From Ophiura sarsii (taxonomy: Eukaryota > Echinodermata > Ophiuroidea > Amphilepidida > Ophiuridae), in NCBI GenBank assembly GCA_035610835.1, contig CM069448.1:27119905-27183904 (forward strand): 64,000 nucleotides of DNA, in the 5' to 3' direction. The notes beneath the pieces were generated by a model. It searched no databases. It had not been told where the DNA came from and saw only the letters and a program-made list of their open reading frames with translations. Within the stretch, counting starts at the first letter, position 1, and each line of letters starts with the position of its first letter. This document shows positions 1 to 12,164 of this stretch, piece after piece. Both the position numbers and the translations under genes were made by a program.

Positions 1-319
1 CACTTCTTCATTTTTCACAAGATTATATTGAGTAGACAAGAGATTATGAGAATACACAAGTTGCTTTCAAACAAGCTGTAATAGCACACACATTATTTAG
101 CACTTTGTCAAAAAGGTGAAATCACCATGTTTGACTAATGGAGTGTATCTTGAGTTTAATAAATCCGATATTTATGATTTAAAATTCTAATGAAATAATA
201 CAGTATGACAAAGATGATGTAAAAACAACAGACCTAATCCAATCGATTTTGATGATGACTAAAATTATTGAACTTTAGGCATCGATGGGTACTAATTATT
301 TTGGGACAGCCTGTATTAC

Positions 320-416
320 CTGCTAATGATGCAATATTAATGACAACTCCTCCACTTCCTCCTATTCGTTTACTCATGTGTTGCTCAGCTAAGTATGTCC
401 CATCTATAGCTGCTTT
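320..416 (-). CDS. Dehydrogenase exon 4 (catalytic Ser)
   Basis: Acceptor ATCCTCAG, donor GCAG|GTAATA, phase 0 in and phase 1 out. Encodes a segment starting KAAIDGTYLAEQHMSKR and ending VVINIASLAG, which holds the catalytic Ser. The next exon, expected to carry YxxxK, is not present between 1 and 319. Confidence 0.87.
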
Positions 417-3400
417 CTGAGGATTATAAAAAGTTTGTGCTATGTAAGCACTTGTATAGAAATAAACAATACATACAACTTGGGTAGGGTAGGGTATTCC
501 TGTACACTCTTAAAAACAGGGATTGAGTGTGTGCATAATTTGACACTCCCCCCCCCCATTGTTTTAAGAGTGTATATCTTACATAATGTGAGTATCCCCT
601 GGGACCCCTTCCCAATTCAAATATGAAGTGAATTGCCCTTTACCAGATAAGTAAAAGCAAAAATAGATAGACCACTGTTGTAATACACATTTGGTCAAAT
701 AGCTACAATCTTAAAACAATGGGGTCAAATTATGTACACAACCTACAAATGGGGTCAATTTGATGTCATCCTTTGTCATTTTCACCCTTTTTAAGAGTGT
801 ATGCTCAAGGCTATTTACCTTTTAAAATACATCACAGCCAATTACTCCCAAAACAATAACAAAATCGACAGCGACAACAAGGGGCAAATATGCTTGGCTT
901 TGTATTACAGAGAACTAAACCGTCAACAAGAAAAATAATTTGATGAAAAGACATCCTTAAAATGAAATTCTACTTGGGTTTGGATTTTCCCTTTTAAAGG
1001 GAATTGTTCGATCTTGGCCTTGAACACCATGTTTTCATTGATATAATAACACAAGAAGTACATTTCAATAAAGGTTTATTACACTTCATTAAGAGTTCAA
1101 CTCTGTCAATACGAAAATACTAATTAAAACCTGAACACAGTTCACACTCATTAGAGGTGTCATGTACTGTACAAGTTGAAATTTATATGTTACATTTATT
1201 TACGCGCTTTTCGCTCCCACCATCTACCGCAATAATAATAACACACAAATATATTTCTTTTGTGTGTAGGTCTATGTGATGAAACTACAAGTTGTGAATT
1301 TAAAAACACAACAAATTAATCGCACAGAAATTAGAATTTTTACAGAATATGATTGTTTCATAATTATATTAAGGGGTTTTCGACCACATAGAATTAACGT
1401 AGACATTTTCTTGCAAAAATGTTATTAGGTATTTTCAACAGTGCTGATCACAAATCTAAAATTTAAAAAATGGGGTCACAGACTTAGTTTTGCTCCAACA
1501 TCCCGTATCATCGCCAACACAAGTCAATCATTGAAGGTTTTTCACGCATCCAACATTTTTGCGTCGCTACTGCTTTATTTACATGCACAAACGGCAAAAT
1601 CCGCTTGCATTAAAAACCGTGTGTGGTCGAAAACACTTAAAAGTGACAGTCAGTGACCCACAATTTGCAAATTTGAGGATTATCATTTGTCTTTTAATAT
1701 TTTGTTCTTTTTCTTCAATTATTCTTAGTTTTTAAAGTATTGTTATACTTTGACTGCATGTCGAACAGGCTGTTTTTACTGCCTAACCCAGATTCCTATA
1801 GCAACATAGTTACCAAGTTAATATTGATGCTCTTGATCCAGTCATGTTCATCCATAATTCCAGCATTATTCACTACGATATCCATTTGTCCATAATGTTG
1901 TTTAGTTTTCTGGAATACATCTGTAGGTTAATCACATGATGAAACTAGAATATCAAAGGCCAAAGAAACTAAGTGTTTGCTACAAAATCTATAGTGTTGA
2001 ATAATCAGATAACCTGTTTAGAATCTTTGTCAAGCTTATCGTTGCTTGTAGATAGATCATTGATTGCATATAGGGCTATATTAAAAAATCTTTTGTCTCA
2101 AAGCTCTTCAGTTTTTCAAAACCTAATGCGGAATGCAGGGTTTTTTTAGGTTTTTTTTAAAATTTTAAATACAAAATATTTAAATCCTTGTAAAAGTGAC
2201 CTTTTGTATTTAAAATGATGTGATCAATGAAAACCTGAAAAAACTGTGGCAAATTCTAACGCACATCAATTAACTAACGCGCGCGGGAGTTTTGAGACAA
2301 AAGATTTTTTAAATATAGCTTAAGCAGGTATATATATTTCACTAAGGCAACGGAAAAAAGAAGCCGAAAAACAGGGTTTCTTTTTTTCGTCACCTTATCT
2401 GCAAAAATGGAATTTGATATGCCATCATGAATGAGAAAAAAACCGGATCATTCAGTTCAGTTGTAAACCAAAATATTCAAAAATACACCTAATTAATGTA
2501 AAGATACATGTAAGTGGTGTCAAATGCTTTAATCTGAAATCTAAGAATGGTTTTAAATAAATATAACCACAGAAATGTTGAAATTGATTCACTGTATCAA
2601 CTATTGACAATTTGAAGGGGGGGGGGGAAGTCATTTAAAGTTAAGACCTAATAGATAATCTTGCATCGGATACTACATGTACCAGGCCTGTAACTGGGGA
2701 GAGGTAAGGGGATTCAAAATCTTCTGCAAGAAATGACCTGATTTTGGTTAAAACATTAAGGTTTTTTAAATAATCTTTGGTCTAAAATGTAAAAATATTG
2801 GTAAAAAGGTCTATGTTTGTCATATTTCCCCCTCCCCTGTGGCCATGGCTTAAAAGGTACACATTTTAGGGAAAATATGGGAATAATATCCACTTTTGAC
2901 AAATTGCTACTGCCCCCCCCCCCTCCCCCTCCCCCTCCCCACTTCTCCTCAAAATATCATGTGCTCTTTTGTGTCTTACCTTTTAATTGTTTGCTACATG
3001 AAACATCACATTGCATAAATATGGCTCTCTCTGACCCATATTTTTGTTGAAATTCTTTTTCTGTAGCCCGGCCTCTCTCCACGTTTATATCGACCAAACT
3101 CACACCCTGTGGTACGTGTGAATAAACATAAATCATAGGGTTAAAGGCATATTATGTGCAGACGACGTTGGACATGAACGGCCGTTAATTTTGAATTTCC
3201 GTTGGTTTCAATGTAACAATGGATTTTGATTATGTGACCCCATAAAATTCATCACACGTTGGAACTAAATTATTTCACCCTAAAACCGCTGGAGTTGGAT
3301 AACCAACTCCAGTGTTAATATCATTTTTTGAATTTAATCCGTTGTTAAGCGCTCGTCCCATTCACTTGTCACGTAACCTCGTTCGCATATTTTATTTTAC

Positions 3401-5143
3401 AAATCTTATTTCAGGTTTATCTGTGAAAATGCATAACATTTCAGACCTTAGAATTTCCTTGGTACCAAAGTGAAATGTTATGAATTTCCACAGTACCCTC
3501 TAAACAAAGACCTACTGACGTCATTAACCTCTCACTATATAATACACTCAAAACCAAAGCTTTAGTGAATATATTTAATAGTGAATTTGTAATAGATAGG
3601 TTTTCTAGGCTATATGGTGAGTAAAAATAAACTGTACTCAAAGTAAAATAAATATTTAAAATATTTTGTACTAGAGTATGAAGGCAACCAATGCATGAAT
3701 TAATAGCTGCATTTATTTACCGGTATCAGCTAAAGGATTCATAACATTTTCCACCATTATCCAGTTATGACTATTTTGGGTAAAGTTAATGCATTTTTGT
3801 AACCGAACAAAAATATTGAGTATTGTACTCAATGACGCATAACATTTATGAATAAGTGGATTCATGTATGAGACACAATAGCTAATTAAAAAGACAAATC
3901 AAACTTGCTCAGATATTATTTTCATACATTTTAAAAATAAATAAATGCAAAATAATGACAAAATGATGTCATTATATCATGAATTCAGCAAAGCAAAGAT
4001 AAAATTGGGCTTTTGTGATGACCGGATTAGAGTGTGCACCATTTTTCAATAGTGAAATTCAAAAGAGCGTAAGGGAAATATATATCACAAATCTTGTTCG
4101 ATTTTTAAAATGTGCCCTTTTGTCTATAAAAGGGCAGAAAACATGTTTTTCTCAACCAATTTTAACCATCTAAATTTGCTTTGAAAGCTAATGAGCAAGC
4201 CTCTCTGCCAGGATGAATAATCTGAGTTGTTTTGCACATATTTTTAGAAATAAAATCCCAAAGTTGAGTACATTTTTTAAAAATATATAACCCCTGAGCA
4301 AATACCATTTGCTGCCATAACGACGGCGTCAACTATGCACCCAACAGAAAAACAAGTCATATTTTGACCACAACGCTGTCTTTATCAATTATTAAAAAGA
4401 ACAATTGATAGGGGCATTTAATAGCACTTGTCCATGATAATAGCTGGAAAATTCTCCTGTAATCTGGAAAAAACCTAGTTGTAAGCAAATTGAGAAAACA
4501 AAAGGAAAACTGTTCCCATATTTTTTCCAGACTAGGTTTTTTCATACTAGGTTCTTCCAGATGAAAACTGCCGACAGGGAAGAGTTTCACACACTTTACC
4601 TTGATAAATTGAAAGGGAAAAACCTATTAAGTCCAAATATGGGTCTAACTCAATTTTCACCAACATTTTGACTTACTAGATTTTTCCAGATTACAGGAGT
4701 ATTGTAAAAGCCAACATTTCTATGGTGGTTTAATTTCGGCGCTTTTTGCACAGAGACACTGTGAAAATGATAGCACACAAAAATAATGCTTTCACCATTA
4801 TCCCTGTATGGATCTGGATGTGACGCGAGACATTGTCATTTGCAAAACCTCACGGAAATGTCTTGTGTCAAAATGCTCAAAAATGTTTTTACCCATAATT
4901 GATCGGCTTTTACAGTACTGCCCTATATGAATAATGGGCATAGCAGATCACTGATCTAGTGTATCAAATGGCAGAACTACCTGACCCTTTGCAACAGTAA
5001 ACCCATGGTAAATGGAATCTGTTATCGATACCACAGTCAACTATACTAGCCTTAGCTGATTTCTTCAACAGTTCTTCAGCAAATGCTTTGCCAAGTCCCT
5101 CAGCTGCTCCCGTTATAAGTGCTACCTTGCTGGTTATATTCAT
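320..5143 (-). CDS. Short-chain dehydrogenase, 15-hydroxyprostaglandin dehydrogenase-like (5' part, 4 exons)
   Basis: Exons at 5143-5032, 3060-2980, 1920-1814 and 416-320 (minus strand) join in phase into the first 132 codons of a classical SDR. Visible landmarks: the dinucleotide motif TGAAEGLG (residues 11-18), Asp36 ending the second strand, which favours NAD over NADP, CDV at 55-57, NNAG at 82-85, Asn99 and Ser130 (IASLAG) of the catalytic tetrad. Tyr/Lys (YxxxK) and the C-terminal half must lie left of position 1. The family oxidises hydroxyl groups with NAD. The stretch GTYLAEQHMSKR followed by a Gly-rich loop and INIASLAG resembles HPGD, which inactivates prostaglandins, but a related SDR is possible. 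Family assignment is firm; the substrate is inferred. No inactivating break is seen. Confidence 0.85.
421..1813. other. Dehydrogenase intron 3, no further gene seen
   Basis: AT-rich intron. It contains a poly-C run near 548 and, at 1200-1335, a stretch that recurs in inverted orientation near 10490-10600 and in related form near 43680-43790, so it is a dispersed repeat. Confidence 0.5.
1814..1920 (-). CDS. Dehydrogenase exon 3 (NNAG motif)
   Basis: Acceptor ACCTACAG, donor TTG|GTAACT. Encodes VFQKTKQHYGQMDIVVNNAG and then the segment ending ININ-L. NNAG is the SDR structural motif and the final Asn is the catalytic-tetrad Asn. The intron after INL is at the position I recall for HPGD (inference). 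Confidence 0.88.
2074..2319. mobile_element. MITE with GGCTATATTAAAAAATC ends, copy 1
   Basis: Both ends carry a roughly 30-bp inverted repeat (GGCTATATTAAAAAATCTTT then GTCTCAAAGC; at the right TTTGAGACAAAAGATT then TTTTAAATATAGC). A second copy lies at 26294-26731. No coding capacity. Confidence 0.65.
2980..3060 (-). CDS. Dehydrogenase exon 2
   Basis: An 81-bp exon with acceptor CTACAG and donor AAAAG|GTAAGA, phase 1 at both ends. It encodes the segment containing ERAIFMQCDVS, the conserved third strand (CDV) of SDRs, followed by SKQLKD. Both phases match the neighbouring exons. Confidence 0.82.
4454..4699. mobile_element. MITE-like inverted-repeat element (CTCCTGTAATCTGG ends)
   Basis: Left end CTCCTGTAATCTGGAAAAA and right end TTTTTCCAGATTACAGGAG are reverse complements over about 19 bp, followed by further imperfect pairing. 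No coding capacity. Another inverted pair, AGTATTGTAAAAGCC at 4698 and GGCTTTTACAGTACT ending near 4917, abuts it and may be a second element. Confidence 0.6.
5032..5143 (-). CDS. Dehydrogenase exon 1 (start codon and NAD-binding motif)
   Basis: The ATG at 5143-5141 opens a frame reading MNITSKVALITGAAEGLGK, a standard SDR N-terminus with almost nothing before the first strand, so this start is natural. The exon ends in phase 1 at a G|GTATCG donor. Reading on to a second possible donor at 4980 gives sequence unlike any SDR. The shorter exon joins exon 2 to give VDCEKEFQQKYG, which fits the family. Confidence 0.85.
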
Positions 5144-5190
5144 TGTAGTTTCTTCACAGCTTTTAAAGGACCACCATGGGATAAATTAAG

Positions 5191-5198
5191 CTTTTATA
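5191..5198 (-). promoter_or_regulatory. Possible TATA box of the dehydrogenase gene
   Basis: On the minus strand TATAAAAG lies about 50 bp upstream of the dehydrogenase ATG. That would leave a 5' UTR of roughly 20-25 nt. Inference from spacing only; such strings are common in AT-rich DNA. Confidence 0.3.
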
Positions 5199-6241
5199 GT
5201 CACCACTAGAGACATATGTGCATACAGTATGCATTATATAACCCTGTTGTTGGCCACTACACAAAAAGTCAGTGAAGTTACTGATCCTGACCTATTTGAT
5301 GGGATAGCGCACTGTGATTACAGTCAGTTATCAAGTGACCTTTGGTACCTGTAAACAAACCAATAACCAAGGACATTTAAAAATATCCTTTAAAATGGAA
5401 TCTGTTGTTCATGCACAGCAATTCCATGACGTATATGCCTACTGCTTAGATAATGAAGTGGGAAACACCCCCTTGGTTCCTGATGGAGGTGGCTTAGGTG
5501 ATAACAAACCCAACCATGTTCTACGGGCTCGACCGACCTATTTTTTTCCCCGATTTCTTGTTTACAAAAGTTTGGAAGAAGAAAAAAAATGAAATTGTTT
5601 TTGAAGACTTGACTTGACTCAAGTTACTGGAGCCAAACTTGACTTGAGTCAATCAACTAGCTGTTTCCCAGAACCATTTAAATTCCTTGACTTGATATGG
5701 TCAATACTTGATATGGTCAATGCTTGATTTGAGTAAAATCAAAATAATTTATCTCCATCCAGTCACTTTTTTTCGAAAAGCTACTATAATAATGATGAGA
5801 ATTCAACTGTCCCCTTCACGCTCGGTAACAAATTTCACCGCTCTTTATCGCCGTTCAAATTCACATAAAAGGTAAAATTTAGAAATAACTTTGGTATTGA
5901 CTATTGATAAAATCAAGGATGAAAAGCTAAACAAATGAAGAAACACAAGCTATTAATAGATGATCGGTGATCATAAGACGCTGATTATATTGCAATATTC
6001 ATTCAGGTATATTGATGTAGCGGTACTTTTGTGTTGTATTTTGCCTATAAATCAATCATCTATTACTAGCAATGACTCTCTTTTGACTTCTAAAAATGAT
6101 GTCTGATTTAGCTGATAATGCATTGATACCACCAAAAAAAAAGCATGATCAGGGTCAATTTTGAAGGGATTCATGAAAAGATACAACATTGGTTGTCTAT
6201 TTAATATAATTATAAGCAAGCATGCGCTCTTTGGTTTAGAC

Positions 6242-6567
6242 TAAGGGCCAAAGTTTTCCGCGTTGCGGAATTGAAGTTAAATGCGGAAAACGACAATTTG
6301 ATGAAAAGGGGAAAAATGCACAAAAAACGTCCAAAACACACAATTTACAAATAGTCTTGAATAAAACAATATAAATATTAAAAAACAATACGTAATAAAA
6401 CAAAACAAACAATAAAAATGATGTGTTTTTCTGTTAAGTGTGTTTATTTTGGTTTTATAGATCGTAAATGTTAAGCTTTCTTGGGGAACATCACAGAAAA
6501 ATGCAAAATTTACAAAGCGGAAAAACATGGAATTCTACAATTACAAAGCGGTAAACTTTGGCCCTTA
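6242..6567. mobile_element. hAT-type MITE with 8-bp target duplication
   Basis: Ends TAAGGGCCAAAGTTTTCCGC and GCGGTAAACTTTGGCCCTTA are inverted repeats. The element is flanked by the direct repeat GTTTAGAC (6234-6241 and 6568-6575). An 8-bp duplication is the hallmark of hAT transposition; the superfamily call is inference. No transposase. Confidence 0.75.
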
Positions 6568-6716
6568 GTTTAGACTCCGATAGGCTACCAACAGACAAGT
6601 TTAACTATGCCATACCCTTCTCTCTATGCGATTGAAAAGATAGTCTAAATCAGCTGTTACTAGAACCTCCTTGGATGTTAATCCCAATTTGTAAAATAGA
6701 AAATAAATTATGAATA

Positions 6717-7060
6717 GATGTAAGGCCCCCTAAACCTTTAGTACCCTCCGTGTATACTGCTGTATAAACGCTAGATAGCATTACACATTGTATTTACAAC
6801 TCTTCATAGAAAATCGATCTATTCCTGACTATCAAATCTGCCTTTTTGATTAAGAAACTCTGTGAGATGTAAGGGCTTTAAACCTTTCGTACCCCTTCCC
6901 CTCCGTGTATACATTACTGCTGTATAAACGCTATAGTTAGCATTACACATTGTATTTACAACTCTTCATAGAAAATCAATCAATTCCTGACTATCAAATT
7001 TTCCTTTTTGATTAAGAAACTCTGTGAGATGTAAGGCCCCCTAAATCTTTAGTAGTACCC
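6717..7060. repeat. Three partial direct copies of a ~150-160 bp unit
   Basis: Units begin GATGTAAGG at 6717, 6865 and 7028 and share CTGCTGTATAAACGCT, TTACACATTGTATTTACAAC and AGAAACTCTGTGA. Spacings are 148 and 163 bp; the third copy is partial. Confidence 0.75.
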
Positions 7061-7404
7061 CTCTCCCCATAGTTAATTGAATGATTGCTTGGCTATACTT
7101 GTTATGAATGTAGTAAAAATAAGTCAATGGGATTGCTGATGCTTAGGTAACTTTCTTGACATTGTGTTTGGTTTACTGTGAACACAATTATTATACATGT
7201 ACAGTCAATTTTTGTTACAAAATGTCAAATATACTGCTGGATAAATGCTTGGTAGCAATTACAGATTGTAAATTTTCAATCCCGTATCGAAAAAACCTAT
7301 TCACAGGTTTGTTTTACTCATCTCCTTCATCTAATAAGCAAAACCCAACAACCCCTCAGGCAAATGAAACCTGTAAATTGAAAGGTATCTGCTGAGGCAT
7401 GTTA

Positions 7405-8083
7405 CAAGGTGTCCCAAAATGATTTATACCCGGACATTTACATTTAGTTAGCTATGAATACCATTGCTATTTGTCAGGGTACTTGCAATTCTAACATCTA
7501 CATATATTAAGTTTTCATAGGAATTTTGGATTATGAAATTCTGACGTTTCTGACAGAAATTATTAACTATTTTGTATAAATGGTAAATTCCAAGTTTGAC
7601 CGTAACTATCTATTTTGATAGGATTAAAGGAATTGTTTTATCATTCCGAAACGTCGGTCCCCCATGTTATTGTGTTGTTTCTTTTGCCTTTTAAATGACC
7701 CATCCTTGGATGTTGTCATTGCACACCTTTTTAGTCATTTCCATATCTATTTGAACGTTATTTAATGCACTAACCACTTTCAGCAAAGAAGTGTACTTTT
7801 GGAATTGTTCAGCTTGACTGGCGTTATACAATGGTTTCTTTGGCTGTAGTTTTAATAGCGATGTGATGTTAATCATTTGATATATGCTTAAATTGAAATA
7901 CAGGCTTCCATCAATTTTCAACAATGTCATACTACACCTAAAACAAGAGATATCTTGATAAAATGAACAGAGTGTATAGAATATATCCTATAGAGCATAT
8001 TTGCAGGTATAAAGTTGAGATACAATGTTGTTTTTTTAGGTTTTTTTTATCAAACACAGTATACATTATTGTGGGACACTCTG
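7405..8083. mobile_element. Mariner-like MITE or relic with TA target duplication
   Basis: Left CAAGGTGTCCCAAAATGATT and right inverted ATTATTGTGGGACACTCTG, each flanked by TA (7403-7404, 8084-8085). The GTGTCCCAAAA core is shared with the mariner relics at 12276 and 24531. No recognisable transposase. Confidence 0.6.
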
Positions 8084-8620
8084 TAGCCTAACCTTTAATT
8101 AGGAAGGTTGCAAGATTGTATCAAACTGGCAAGGTTCACTGGCTGGAAAATCTGATAAAGAAAGGTTGAAGGTATATGTGATGCAGCACATTAAAAGGGG
8201 GTCAGGTGAAGTCAAATTTTGAGTTTATTATGTGTGCTCTAAAAGCATGTTCTAAGCTTTAAAATGACACCATACCTCACCCAACCCCCGACATAAATTT
8301 ATTGAGCGCTTAACAAACTGGAACCCAAAACAATGGGAACTACCAAAATGACACTGGGAACCACCAAAAAGACATGTCAAACCCCCATCTCTTTGTAACC
8401 CCCCTCGCATCCATAACCCAACGCCTACAGCCACCCTATCTCCCCCATCCACACCACCATCACCAACCCCTAAAAATGATAGTGGATCAACCCAAATCTC
8501 GATTTAACCAATCAGAGAGGTTATTCTGCCAACAACCAAATATATTGTGTCGTTGGGCTTTAATGTTTACACGATATGGATCAGATTTCAAATGTGTTAA
8601 CCAATGAAATTGCAGTATTT

Positions 8621-9453
8621 ACACTCTAAATGTGAAGGAGTGAAAAATCACTCGAAATTTCGAGTGAATATGATTTAAATCTAATATAGTGGGTTTTTGC
8701 TCTGAAAGAGCGAAAGAACGTTCCAGCTATTCACTCTCACATCAGAGTGCTGTCCGCTCGCTGTAGAGTTGCTCGAAAACACCGCTCTTTTATAGAGTGA
8801 ACGCTATGGCTTGTGTGCCGAGTGGCTAATAACCTGTTATCGCTCTTTTGGAGTGAACTATTAGCCAATCAGGAACCCTGTAAATAGCACAAGATATTGT
8901 CTGCGTGTGTGGAGTGCTAAAACAAAGAGGATTTGTTGAAGAAATAGGCGAAATATTTAACGGTGAGTACATTGTATGTGTAGGTCATATCTCATAGCAT
9001 GTACAGACAAAATCTGAAGAGCCGCCGCAAGGCTGACATGGATGCATTATATCAATAAATGGTGAGGAAGACACACGTCGTCTGCCAATACAAGCTTGGC
9101 TCTTTTTCACTCAAAGGCGTGCGCTGTCGTCTTTTTGGTATGTATATGCTATAAATTATAACCTACCCATAAAATGTACTCACCGCTAAATTTCAACTAT
9201 TTCTTCACCAAATCCACTTTGTTTTACTAGGCTATAAATTTAAAAGAGTGAAAAACAGCTCAAAAGGAGTGATTTTTTGGAGATGGAATAACCACTCGTT
9301 TAGAGTGAAGTTTACTCTCCCAAAAGAGCTACCAAATTCACTCTTTTGGAAGAGTGAACTTCACTCAAAAAGATTGGTCACTCAATAGGCTCTTTGTAAG
9401 AGTGAAATGTCACTATTTTTGAGAGGTTTTTCACTCTTTTACAATTAGAGTGT
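8621..9453. mobile_element. MITE rich in AGAGTGAA boxes
   Basis: Left ACACTCTAAATGTGAAGGAG and right TTTTACAATTAGAGTGT form terminal inverted repeats. The interior has many copies of AGAGTGAA/TTCACTCT in both orientations at its two ends, as in a foldback element. Confidence 0.65.
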
Positions 9454-10076
9454 ACACCTACTAAACTATAACTACCAATACCCACATTATTACTGGACTA
9501 CAAACAGTGCCAGTCATACAGGTGTGAGCTAGACGCACATAGTATCAGCAGCTCTACACAAGGGAGCACTGTACCAAATCAATGCGCAATTCATGTAATC
9601 CTGTAATAGTTCTGGAAAAGCACGAAGACTAGGCTTGTAAATGTGAGGTTTTCGGGCAATTTGTTTCTCCGGGGATGGTATGTTTGTATTTAAATGAACG
9701 AATGGGACCTATCCGTTGCATCTACAGTGATAAAATACGATATTTTTAATTTATCGACCTAAATAGTGCCCAGGGCATAAGCACCTGCCTAAATGGTGAA
9801 CAGGCATGCTAGAAAACGTGGAAAAGTGAGGGCGCTGTGTGCAGGTCCGTAGTGGAAAATTTTGGTTAATAACCCCCCATGAAACAAGGCTTAAATTAAA
9901 GTTGAGATGTTGCTGAAAATGGTCATAGGTGACAAGTATGCAATAAATGTAACCGGAGGGTAGAAAAGGTGTCTTGAAATATGGCACTTTTACACGTATT
10001 TCAATGAGAAAGATATTTGGTGTGGTGCTCCCACAACATTTCAATGAGATTTCAATAGACATGATTGTCCTGCTAT

Positions 10077-10268
10077 AGGTCGCCCTGGTGTGACGTCACA
10101 TGCCGTTGACCAAAAACAAAAGAGGTAAATAAAGGCCTCTTACACAGCGTTAGCATGACGCGATCCCTTGGGTATGGGTGTAGAGCGTAAAACTGATAGG
10201 TAGTTAAAACGTCTGGTTTGTTGTCAAAGGCAAACGGTACAAAGTACCTGGATGACCGAGGCGACCTA
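10077..10268. mobile_element. Small inverted-repeat element (TAGGTCGCC ends)
   Basis: TAGGTCGCCCTGG at the left and CCGAGGCGACCTA at the right are inverted repeats of about 10 bp about 190 bp apart. No coding sequence. Short termini make this tentative. Confidence 0.4.
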
Positions 10269-10788
10269 TTCAAGGTCTATTATGGTCACACTGACTTAAA
10301 TTTCAAGTTTTACTGCCATTATAATTTAGCTTTGTTCCCTGGCTACCCATTATGTTCCACTGTCTGATCACTTGTTTACCTGCGATTTTTTGCTATTTGC
10401 CGGTCATAAATTCCAAATCCCAGATTAGGCAGGCCAGTGGCCATGCCCGAAACTCAGCACTATACTGTATAAGTGGTAATTGGCGTGCGGTAAATTTTTC
10501 GCGCTTTGTCAACTTTGAACTGTTCTGTGTCTTTCTAAATTCACTATTTGTAGCTTCATCACATAGACCTATACGCAAAAGAAATATATTCATGTTTTAT
10601 TATCTTTAAGGTAGCTCATTCGATTTCCACTTTTACTGTATTTTGATGTAAATCCCACGCATGGCCTTGCTTTATAGTCAACAATGACAGCAGACTACAT
10701 CCTGAATAACAATAACTTTAAAGCCACAGGGTCTTTGGTCTGTAAGTGAATACAAAAGTGTTAATGCAATGGAAATTCTATATTAAGA

Positions 10789-11434
10789 GGTCATTCAATA
10801 AGTTCTACCTCCTCACTCATAACATCGTTAATATGAATGTCAGCCTCATGACAAGCCACAGTGATGCCACGTATGTTAAATCTTTAACATGATAGTCACT
10901 TTATGAGTTTTCCTTATGTACAACCTTCTGAATAGTTGATCGACAGTCAATGGTAAAAAATGATCTCTTCGAAAGACTTGTAATCACTCCTTTTAGTTCT
11001 GTATATTATTAGAGATCAAAGTTCTTATGAAAATCAAATATTACTTTTGCAGGCTCTCTAGGGAGGGGTAAACTTAATGGTTGTTCTGATCTGGCTAATC
11101 AGAGAGCATATTGTTTCCTAAGAAATCAGTCACCTTTATTGTTTATAGTGTGTTAAAGAGATATCTGACATTTAGAACGGTTATAATTGGCCAATAGGTA
11201 TGGTTTGTCTCTTAGAAATTGACAAATGAATAGCATTAAGGCGATATTTTGCTGTTTTTCGTCACACTAAATGAAAGTTTGTTTTCACTGTGTCTCCAGT
11301 AAAGTACAACCATTACTCAGATCAATTTAGAATGAATTTGTAGCTGAGGTTCCAAGCTACAATTGTGTAATGTTACATTAGACTGGCTTATATAACAAAG
11401 ATATGAGGTAGGAGGTAGAACTTATTGAATGACA
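10789..11434. mobile_element. Tc1/mariner-type MITE (GTCATTCAATAAGTTC ends)
   Basis: GTCATTCAATAAGTTCTACC at the left is matched by GGTAGAACTTATTGAATGAC at the right, followed by TA. Perfect inverted ends of more than 20 bp. The interior has no transposase frame. Confidence 0.7.
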
Positions 11435-11867
11435 CTCGTATATCGTTCATCGAGGATGGTTGCATAATTCTACTTATCCTGCAATACAATCCTTCATCCT
11501 GTTCATTATGTTTAATTGATTTCATAATATTCACCTTTGAGTTTGTGTCTTCTTAATTTATTTAAAATGAAGCCCTTTGGTGGTACAGGGCACCAACCTG
11601 TAATCTTATGATTACTTGTTGGGCTGGTAAGTTTACATTCAGACTGGTAACTTTTACGATTGCTACCTGCCCGACTGGCTGGTTGGGGGGAAAATGGAGG
11701 TACACCCCTGGCTGTAAGTAGGGTAGGGAAAATACAATATGGAACTTGGGCATTAACTCCTGGTCACCCCACTAAATTACACCATTTTTAACCTTTATTA
11801 AATCTCATTCAACTATAATTGTTTTAAATGATTCATATAATGTCTTTCTCTTTCTAATACATTCCAG

Positions 11868-12164
11868 ATGAATGGCTATCCCTCCACATATCTCTTTCCC
11901 AACGTCTCCACCCATCTCAGCGTCCACTCCCTGGATCCAACCAGTCGTTCTGTCAGTCACAAAACCCTGGAAAATAACAAACTCGCCAGTCCCATCAATC
12001 ACAAGAGTATGGACCTCAATAAACTGGGTCCCATGGACTATCAGAACCCTGATGAGATGCCTGGGTTCGTACTAGCCACCTATGCCTCCGAGACAGTGGC
12101 GCTACGCAAAGCAGAGCTGGCTAACTTCCAATTGAATAAAGCTGTGAGGCAAGAATTGAGAGAG
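11868..12164 (+). CDS. Guanylate cyclase exon a: juxtamembrane region and start of kinase homology domain
   Basis: Acceptor TACATTCCAG follows a pyrimidine-rich tract and the donor is GAGAG|GTGTGT. 99 codons, phase 0 at both ends. A Ser/Thr/Asn-rich stretch leads to [20 protein letters not shown], the degenerate glycine loop and VAxK strand. An in-frame ATG begins exactly at the exon start, so an internal start cannot be excluded, but the good acceptor argues for upstream exons. Confidence 0.88.

Larger units (their letters stand above)
5144..11867. other. Gene-free stretch between the two genes; MITEs and repeats only
   Basis: I looked for exons of the cyclase ectodomain and transmembrane helix on the plus strand and for upstream dehydrogenase exons on the minus strand, and recognised none. 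The stretch is filled by the MITEs listed separately, a three-copy repeat at 6717-7060 and short open frames that look random. Confidence 0.5.

Noticed and set aside
5314..5592. 92-codon plus-strand frame near the dehydrogenase promoter
   Set aside because: No family similarity; its 3' part contains a GACCGACC-type repeat motif shared with the MITEs at 54896 and 60219.
5605..5745. CTTGACTTGACTC-rich stretch (also CAAGTCAAGT at 42837-42985) as a regulatory array
   Set aside because: Simple-sequence-like degenerate repeats of AAGTC with no defined spacing; no factor-binding logic can be supported.
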